DNA from: Planctomycetales bacterium
Lineage (GTDB): Bacteria > Planctomycetota > Phycisphaerae > SM23-33
Direction of reading: 5' to 3'
Assembly: GCA_030642005.1 (NCBI GenBank)
Contig: DAOWOP010000117.1
Coordinates: forward strand, 1-8,145
Length of the DNA: 8,145 bases
The notes beneath the pieces are model-generated. The model saw nothing but the letters and a program-made list of their open reading frames with translations, did no database searches and was not told where the DNA came from. A program made the translations under genes and the position numbers. Shown here piece by piece: positions 1 through 4,397 of the stretch. How positions within the stretch are numbered: the stretch's first letter is position 1; every line of letters begins with the position of its first letter.

Positions 1-183
1 CAAAGGATTTACGTGTTTTTGAAACTTTCCTAAACTTTCCTAAACTTTCCCAATCTTTCCCATTCTTTCCGAATCTTTCCGAATCTTTCCGAATCGTTCC
101 GAATTGTTCCGAATTGTTCCGAATCTTTCCGTTTCTTTCCGTATCGTTCCGTCAGGCAGGCTGGACGCCCGCGCCATGATGCT
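1..183. other. Non-coding end downstream of folE
   Basis: No credible gene lies here. It holds the decamer array (21-150), a 33-base spacer before the folE stop, and 20 leftmost bases without recognisable content. A plus-strand open frame that starts at a TTG inside the array and runs antisense into folE has no ribosome binding site and no family resemblance. No intrinsic terminator with a U tract is visible for the folE transcript; a weak 6-bp hairpin at 156-172 is the only fold. Confidence 0.7.
21..150. repeat. Tandem array of 13 decamer units (consensus GAATCTTTCC)
   Basis: Thirteen uninterrupted units of exactly 10 bp fill this stretch. TTCC at unit positions 7-10 is invariant in all 13. 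Positions 1-6 vary: TAAACT and CAATCT/CATTCT on the left, GAATCT in the middle, GAATTG/GAATCG and GTTTCT/GTATCG on the right. Adjacent units are often identical (31 and 41, 71 and 81, 101 and 111), as expected from local duplication. Where a unit starting GAA follows TTCC, the junction TTC-C-GAA is a small dyad, and the GAATCG/GAATTG units add GAA-N3-TTC dyads. The minus strand (the folE sense strand) is purine-rich, GGAA(A/C)-rich. The array starts about 34 bases past the folE stop, so it would lie in a folE 3' UTR if transcription continues. The 10-bp period is close to one helical turn. No spacers exist, so this is not a CRISPR. Function unknown. Confidence 0.95.
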
Positions 184-762
184 TTATCTCAACAGGCTCA
201 TTACTTCGCTACGGGTCGATGGGTTGGTCTTGCAGATGCCGCGGAGCGCCGAGGTTATCATCACCGAGCCGGGCTTTTTGACGCCGCGGATTATCATGCA
301 GGTATGCTGGGCCTCGATGACCACAGCCACGCCCTTGGGTTTGAGTTTTTCCATGATGATGTCGGCTATCTGGCTGGTCAGGCGTTCCTGTACCTGCGGG
401 CGGTGCGCGAAGGCATCTACGACGCGAGCGAGTTTGCTTATCCCGATGACCCTTCCGCTGGGCAGATAGGCAACGTGAACCTTGCCCATGAACGGCAGGA
501 GGTGGTGCTCGCACATGCTGTGGAAGGAGATGTCGCGGAGGACGACCATCTCGTCGTAGTCTTCCCGGAAGAACGCCTTAAAATGCCTGGCAGGGTCGTC
601 GCGCAGACCTGCAAACAGTTCCTGGTATGCCCGTGCGACGCGCTGGGGTGTGCCTTCAAGTCCAGCGCGGGAGGCATCTTCACCGATGGCCGATATAATC
701 TCGCGCACCGCCGCTTCGATGCGGTCGGCGGAAAAATTGGCTTCAGAGGATTTCTCTTTCAT
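184..762 (-). CDS. folE: GTP cyclohydrolase I (type IA, zinc-dependent)
   Basis: FolE opens the GTP imidazole ring and rearranges the product to 7,8-dihydroneopterin triphosphate, the entry step for both tetrahydrofolate and queuosine/7-deazaguanine synthesis; it is a cytoplasmic homodecamer in known members. The 192-residue product is complete and slightly shorter than E. coli FolE (222) because the N-terminal extension is short. The zinc ligands are visible as Cys84 and His87 in SMCEHHLLPF and Cys155 in EAQHTCM. The family segments GxVIGISKLAR (about 103-113) and FAHRPQVQERLT (118-129), and the C-terminal SALRG, are all present. The ATG is well chosen: AGGAG sits 7 bases upstream. The gene follows queG by 30 bases with no visible promoter or terminator between, so co-transcription is likely; that pairing favours a queuosine role, though folate supply cannot be excluded. 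Assignment is secure. Confidence 0.97.
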   Translation of the reverse strand: MKEKSSEANFSADRIEAAVREIISAIGEDASRAGLEGTPQRVARAYQELFAGLRDDPARHFKAFFREDYDEMVVLRDISFHSMCEHHLLPFMGKVHVAYLPSGRVIGISKLARVVDAFAHRPQVQERLTSQIADIIMEKLKPKGVAVVIEAQHTCMIIRGVKKPGSVMITSALRGICKTNPSTRSEVMSLLR

Positions 763-769
763 TACTGAA

Positions 770-774
770 CTCCT
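770..774 (-). promoter_or_regulatory. Shine-Dalgarno site of folE
   Basis: AGGAG on the minus strand, 7 bases before the folE ATG. It is the strongest ribosome binding site in the window and fixes the folE start. The preceding gene, queG, has no comparable site. Confidence 0.85.
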
Positions 775-792
775 GAATTGCGTCCGGACACC

Positions 793-1842
793 TTATACGT
801 CTGCGCCCCTGCCCGCGTCAAATCCCTGTTTCATCGCCCACCTGGCGGCCTCGGCCACAATGGGCGATTCGTGCCGGGCGAGGTTTTCAAGAGCAGGACG
901 ATAGGCCGGGTCAAGGGCGTTTCCCGCGGCGACGGCGGCATTACGCAGGAACATCTCATATTTCGCCCGCCTGGCCGACGAGCCGCGAGTGGCGCGGTCC
1001 CAGTCCGCCCATTCCCATCGAAGCATCTTGCCCAGCGGCGCAACCGCCAAATCCGCAGGCCCGCGAAGTTCGGCGTCGCCGGCAGGAACGCTGCGATTAA
1101 ACGGGCAGACCTCCTGACAGACATCGCAGCCGAAGACCCATCGCCCGCACGCCCCGCGCAGCGACTCGGGAATCGACCCGCGATGCTCAATGGTCAGGTA
1201 ACTGACGCACCGGCGGGAATCGACCAGGCCGTCGTCCTGAATAGCGCCGGTCGGGCAGGCTTCAATGCACGCCCGGCAGGAGCCGCAGCGGTTTTTGACG
1301 GGCTTGTCGGGCGGCAAAGGCAGATTGACGACGATTTCAGCCAACAGGAGATAACTGCCGAATCGGCTGTCTATGAGGCATCCGTTTCTGCCGATCCAGC
1401 CAAGCCCGGCGGCGGCGGCCAGTTCGCGTTCGAGCAGCGGCGCCGTATCGACGCAAATCCGCGCCTGGAGACCCGGTGCTGTTTTGGACAATTCGGCAAC
1501 GAGTTTGCCGCAGCGTTTGCGAAGCAGGCGATGATAGTCGCGTCCGCGGGCATAGCGGGCGATCCGACCGGCAGCGTCTTTGACTTCGGCGGGCGCGTAG
1601 GAAACAGCCAGGCAGATGACCGAACCGGCATCGGCCGGAACATCCAGCATATGCCGCACGTCACAGCGCCGCTCCGGTTCGCGCGCCAGGAAGGACATTG
1701 TCCCGTGATAGCCCATCGCCAGGAATCGCCGAAAGTGTTCGCCACCAGCCGGAATATCGGCAGGTGCGATACCCATGCGGACAAAACCCAACTCGCCCGC
1801 CAGGCGAACAATCAGCAACTTGATTTTAGAAAGGTCAACCAT
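793..1842 (-). CDS. queG: Epoxyqueuosine reductase QueG
   Basis: QueG carries out the last step of queuosine synthesis, reducing epoxyqueuosine in the tRNA anticodon wobble position to queuosine with cobalamin and two [4Fe-4S] clusters. The 349-residue product spans the whole family. VDTAP (131-135) carries the probable catalytic Asp132. GWIGRNGCLI (148-157) and SYLLLAEIVVNLPLP follow, then the ferredoxin region: Cys186, Cys189, Cys192 and Cys196 in CGSCRACIEACP, Cys212 in RRCVSYLTIEH, and Cys239, Cys242 and Cys246 in CDVCQEVCPFN. By family precedent C186/189/192/246 bind one cluster and C196/212/239/242 the other. The C-terminal hundred residues are helical and HEAT-like, the usual tRNA-binding extension. 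The ATG follows an in-frame TGA 24 bases upstream with no other start between, so it is fixed, although no Shine-Dalgarno is visible. A promoter lies in the 76-base gap upstream; folE follows. Confidence 0.97.
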   Translation of the reverse strand: MVDLSKIKLLIVRLAGELGFVRMGIAPADIPAGGEHFRRFLAMGYHGTMSFLAREPERRCDVRHMLDVPADAGSVICLAVSYAPAEVKDAAGRIARYARGRDYHRLLRKRCGKLVAELSKTAPGLQARICVDTAPLLERELAAAAGLGWIGRNGCLIDSRFGSYLLLAEIVVNLPLPPDKPVKNRCGSCRACIEACPTGAIQDDGLVDSRRCVSYLTIEHRGSIPESLRGACGRWVFGCDVCQEVCPFNRSVPAGDAELRGPADLAVAPLGKMLRWEWADWDRATRGSSARRAKYEMFLRNAAVAAGNALDPAYRPALENLARHESPIVAEAARWAMKQGFDAGRGADV

Positions 1843-1861
1843 GGATACAAAAACGCAACGG

Positions 1862-1883
1862 CGTGCTCACTTCAGCGAACACG
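1862..1883 (-). promoter_or_regulatory. Leader hairpin upstream of queG
   Basis: On the minus strand CGTGTTCGC and GTGAGCACG pair around a TGAA loop, giving a 9-bp RNA stem with two G-U pairs. It ends 19 bases before the queG ATG and starts about 8 bases after the predicted transcription start. No run of U follows, so it is not an intrinsic terminator. It also lacks the A-rich tail expected of a class I preQ1 riboswitch. A role in translation or mRNA stability is possible but unproven; a chance fold is also possible. Confidence 0.4.
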
Positions 1884-1897
1884 TCAAAGGTGAAATG

Positions 1898-1906
1898 ATT
1901 ATAACA
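1898..1906 (-). promoter_or_regulatory. Extended -10 promoter for queG-folE
   Basis: The minus strand reads TGTTATAAT, a perfect extended -10 element (TG-N-TATAAT), inside the short gap between the NPCBM gene and queG. No good -35 hexamer is found 16-18 bases upstream, which is tolerated at extended -10 promoters. Transcription would begin near 1891, giving a leader of about 49 bases. Its position supports queG-folE being separately transcribed from the envelope-type genes upstream. The prediction rests on sigma-70 consensus only. Confidence 0.5.
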
Positions 1907-1918
1907 GAATCGCGGGGT

Positions 1919-3172
1919 TTATTTCTTTATCAGACGTGCTTCGGCCAGGTCCACGTGGTCTCCTACGTCGATGCCGTCGGCGCCGAATTCGATCAGTATC
2001 GTCAGTTTCTTCACGCCGGTAACGTCGCAGCGAATGGGCTGTGCCTCTTTGCCGCCGACGAGGTTTATCGGCTTGAGCAGTTCGGTTCCGTCGCCGAGGA
2101 TTTTCAGCGTCGCGTCGCCCCGTTTCCCGCCGGCATTGTCGATGCCCACCGCGGCGGTGAAGAGAGCGAATTTCCCGCCGAGGTCATAGGTCAGTTCGCA
2201 CCGGCTGTGCACGCCCAGCCCCCTGGCATAGGTGGTTTTACCAATTTGCAGGGGCCCGCCGGCGGAACTGCGGTCGCGCCGCCAGGGGAAAATCACGTCG
2301 CCAAACAAACCGGCCTGAACGACCTTGGCGGGTTTCAGGTCGGACAGATACACCAATCGGTCCGAACGGAAGCGGATTTCAGCCACCGCCGAGAAATCAA
2401 CCGCATCGGCAGTCAGACCGGCAGCCGTTATGGACAGTTTCGACCGGGCGAATTCAAGCGACGTGAAATCGACAGCCGAACCGTCCCTGCCGATAATGCG
2501 ACCGACAGGCCGGAGCGATTTTTGCGACACGCGGGCAAGTTTGATCACGCGGACAAATTCCAGGCCGACAGTACGGTCCGTTTCCTCGAACCGAAATGTA
2601 ACTTTATCAGGTTCAATGGCCTTAAGAACGCCGGGAATGGGAATCCAGTTGCCCTTTTCGTCTTCGGCGACCAGATAATCCTGCTTGCCGCTTTGCAGGG
2701 ATATTTCCTCGCAGCGTTTTTTCAGATCGGCCGACCGCCGGCCCCGCTTGGGAAGATAGATCGTCGCAACCGAGGACATCTCAAAGGCGGCATCGCCCAG
2801 AAGTTCGCTTTTAGCGGTGATTTTTCCGCCGCTCAGGCCGATGCTGTCTGCGCCCACCATCCCCCCGCCGACAAGGGTGATGACTTTCCGGCCTGGACGG
2901 TCCATAAGTTCGTCCTGCCGGGCAAACCGCAAACGCCAGAGGTTGCGCATGGGGACCTTCCTGACGCCGCCAGTCGTCATAAAGATCGCTTCGGACTTGC
3001 TGATACTCACGGGCCTGGCGGTAAAAGTTTCGCCATCGACGAGAACAATCTCGGCCCGGCCTTTGGATAAATCGCCTCCGGCCGCCACAGGAGCGGTAGC
3101 GGGGCTTTGCCCCACAGACGCACCGGCGAGAAGATGCAGAACAAGGCAGGATATGAAAAATCTGATATTCAT
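1919..3172 (-). CDS. Secreted NPCBM/NEW2-domain protein
   Basis: A 417-residue exported protein. Residues 1-21 form a signal peptide (hydrophobic FFISCLVLHLLAGAS, likely cleavage near Gly21-Gln22). Residues 40-268 contain four degenerate units of about 45 residues with a beta pattern (a V-x-L or I strand, a Gly turn, and a closing hydrophobic strand), near 40-83, 97-142, 165-213 and 222-268. Residues 274-417 are a clear NPCBM/NEW2 module: VYLSDLKP opens it, then FPWRRDRS, TYARGLGVHS (314-323), LTYDLGG, GIDNAGG and VGDHVDLAEARLI. NPCBM modules are putative carbohydrate-binding domains; no catalytic domain is attached. I place the start at the ATG at 3172, not an in-frame ATG at 3223: the later one directly precedes the signal peptide, lies 4 bases after the previous stop, and has a weak GGAA 7 bases ahead. 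The ligand is unknown; cell-surface or periplasmic glycan binding is an inference. Confidence 0.9.
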   Translation of the reverse strand: MNIRFFISCLVLHLLAGASVGQSPATAPVAAGGDLSKGRAEIVLVDGETFTARPVSISKSEAIFMTTGGVRKVPMRNLWRLRFARQDELMDRPGRKVITLVGGGMVGADSIGLSGGKITAKSELLGDAAFEMSSVATIYLPKRGRRSADLKKRCEEISLQSGKQDYLVAEDEKGNWIPIPGVLKAIEPDKVTFRFEETDRTVGLEFVRVIKLARVSQKSLRPVGRIIGRDGSAVDFTSLEFARSKLSITAAGLTADAVDFSAVAEIRFRSDRLVYLSDLKPAKVVQAGLFGDVIFPWRRDRSSAGGPLQIGKTTYARGLGVHSRCELTYDLGGKFALFTAAVGIDNAGGKRGDATLKILGDGTELLKPINLVGGKEAQPIRCDVTGVKKLTILIEFGADGIDVGDHVDLAEARLIKK

Positions 3173-3176
3173 AAAC

Positions 3177-4397
3177 TTATTCCGAATCGGTCCGTTCCGA
3201 CGCCAGTTTTCTGTAGTAATCACGGATCATTCCCCGGTAGCGTTCGGGCATTGTCTCCCTGAAGGTTTCCATGAGTTTTTTTTGCTCTTTCGGGGAGAGG
3301 CGACCCCAGTCGTCGGTGCCCTCGGAGGAGTGAATCTTACGAAGGCCGCTGGGCGCGAGTGTTTCCCCGCCCACCAGCTGGCTGACCGTCGCTCCCTGCT
3401 GCGGGATGCCTATGCCCTGAGCCGGACCGGGCTTGCTGCCTTTGCCCTTACCTTTGCCTTTACCTTTGCCTTTGCCTTTGCCTTTACCCTTGCCCTTGCC
3501 CTTACCTTTACCCTTGCCCTTGCTTTGACTCGGACTGGCATTTTCCTCGGCAGTGGCGATAATGTCGTCGAGCATGGCGACGATTTCTTTCTGTCTGGTT
3601 TGCGTAATTCGCCCGCTGTCGATTGTCGAAAGACGCTTTTCCACCTCGGCCATTTTGCCGGCGATGGTTCCGAGCGGGTCTTTGTAATCAGCTGCGATCT
3701 TTTCGGCGCGGGAGGCCAAATCATGGGCGGTCTGAGGGTCCAGCAGTCCGAAACTGTCCACCCACAACTTATATAACGTCATCGCATAATAAAATCGGTT
3801 AAGTTTTTCGTATGTTCTCCCTGCCCGCAGGAGCGCCAGGGCGGAAAAACTGAACCTGTCAGGCATGGCCCTGACCAGGTCGGTGTAGGCATCGACGGCG
3901 TCTTCGCTAAGCCCCCTGCCTGCCAGTGCTTCGGCGAGGCAGAACCGCTTGGCTGCGGCGAAATAATCGGTGTCGCGCTCGCTGATAAACGGTTTGATCG
4001 CGGCGATAGCGCCTTTGTGGTCGCCTCCGGCAAGCAGGTTACGGGCCTTGCCGAACCGCTTATCAACCATTGCAAAGGCCCGGCTTATACGCCTGGTGTT
4101 GTCGGCCCAGGTGTTGGCCGGCTTGTCGAAAAGGACCTCCACCGCCGCTTCTATTTTGTCGGGCTCGAACAGCAGCCCGCTCCGAATCTCGGCGGCTACG
4201 TGATCTCGCTCCATGGCCAGACGCCGGACGCGGGCATCTTTGATGAATTTCTCCAACTGTTCGGGCGTCATCGTCAGGTCCAACAGTTCGGCGTCTGATG
4301 AATCCGCGGGTTCGTCGGCAGGAAGTCCCTGTGCGCCGGCCGAACCGGCTGAAATCAACGCCGCCAATACCGTGATGAGAATCTTTCTGGTAATCAT
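3177..4397 (-). CDS. Secreted helical protein with (Lys-Gly)14 tract
   Basis: A 406-residue exported protein without a recognised enzyme domain. A signal peptide covers residues 1-22 (ITVLAALISAGSAGA, cleavage likely after AGA, before Gln23). Residues 40-285 are helical; about 108-240 has the spacing of TPR-like helix pairs (LLAGGDHKGAIAAIKPF, AEALAGRGLSEDAVDAYTDLV, ALLRAGRTYEKLNRFYYAMTL). Residues 293-320 are 14 uninterrupted Lys-Gly pairs. The C-terminal 86 residues end in a compact module with DDWGRLSPKEQKKLME (362-377) and ERYRGMIRDYYRKLA (385-399); I recall this W-G-x-L-x-P-K-E / Y-R-x-x-I-x-x-Y-Y pattern at the C-termini of planctomycete secreted proteins, but cannot verify it here. The ATG at 4397 overlaps the upstream stop as ATGA, and AGGTG lies 7 bases ahead. 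A structural or scaffolding role in the envelope is the best guess; function unknown. Confidence 0.87.
   Translation of the reverse strand: MITRKILITVLAALISAGSAGAQGLPADEPADSSDAELLDLTMTPEQLEKFIKDARVRRLAMERDHVAAEIRSGLLFEPDKIEAAVEVLFDKPANTWADNTRRISRAFAMVDKRFGKARNLLAGGDHKGAIAAIKPFISERDTDYFAAAKRFCLAEALAGRGLSEDAVDAYTDLVRAMPDRFSFSALALLRAGRTYEKLNRFYYAMTLYKLWVDSFGLLDPQTAHDLASRAEKIAADYKDPLGTIAGKMAEVEKRLSTIDSGRITQTRQKEIVAMLDDIIATAEENASPSQSKGKGKGKGKGKGKGKGKGKGKGKGKGKGSKPGPAQGIGIPQQGATVSQLVGGETLAPSGLRKIHSSEGTDDWGRLSPKEQKKLMETFRETMPERYRGMIRDYYRKLASERTDSE
3438..3521 (-). repeat. Hexanucleotide repeat encoding (Lys-Gly)14
   Basis: Fourteen in-frame 6-bp units, AAR-GGY in the coding sense, encode residues 293-320 of the helical protein. 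Codons are mixed: AAA and AAG for Lys, GGC and GGT for Gly. The tract is therefore conserved more strictly in protein than in DNA, although slippage of the hexamer could still change its length in steps of two residues. The product is a flexible, strongly cationic linker between the helical body and the C-terminal module. Confidence 0.97.

Noticed and set aside
21..150. CRISPR array
   Set aside because: Units are 10 bp with no intervening unique spacers; it is a simple tandem repeat.
156..172. Intrinsic terminator for folE
   Set aside because: The hairpin is only 6 bp with one G-U pair and is followed by no U tract in the minus-strand sense.
104..469. Plus-strand open frame of 121 codons
   Set aside because: It starts at a TTG inside the decamer array, has no ribosome binding site, and runs antisense through the secure folE gene.
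1843..1890. preQ1 riboswitch upstream of queG
   Set aside because: The small hairpin is not followed by the A-rich tail or a sequestered Shine-Dalgarno of class I, and other classes are too long for this leader.
778..1893. Plus-strand open frame of 371 codons
   Set aside because: Exactly antisense to queG, with no family motif; it is a frame kept open by GC-biased codon use of the real gene.
1775..3070. Plus-strand open frame of 431 codons
   Set aside because: Antisense to the NPCBM gene and the queG start; composition is random-looking, with no signal peptide or domain.
3410..3724. Minus-strand frame with Ala/Arg/Val-Lys repeats
   Set aside because: It is the alternate-frame reading of the Lys-Gly hexamer tract; the main frame has a signal peptide, ribosome binding site and operon overlap.
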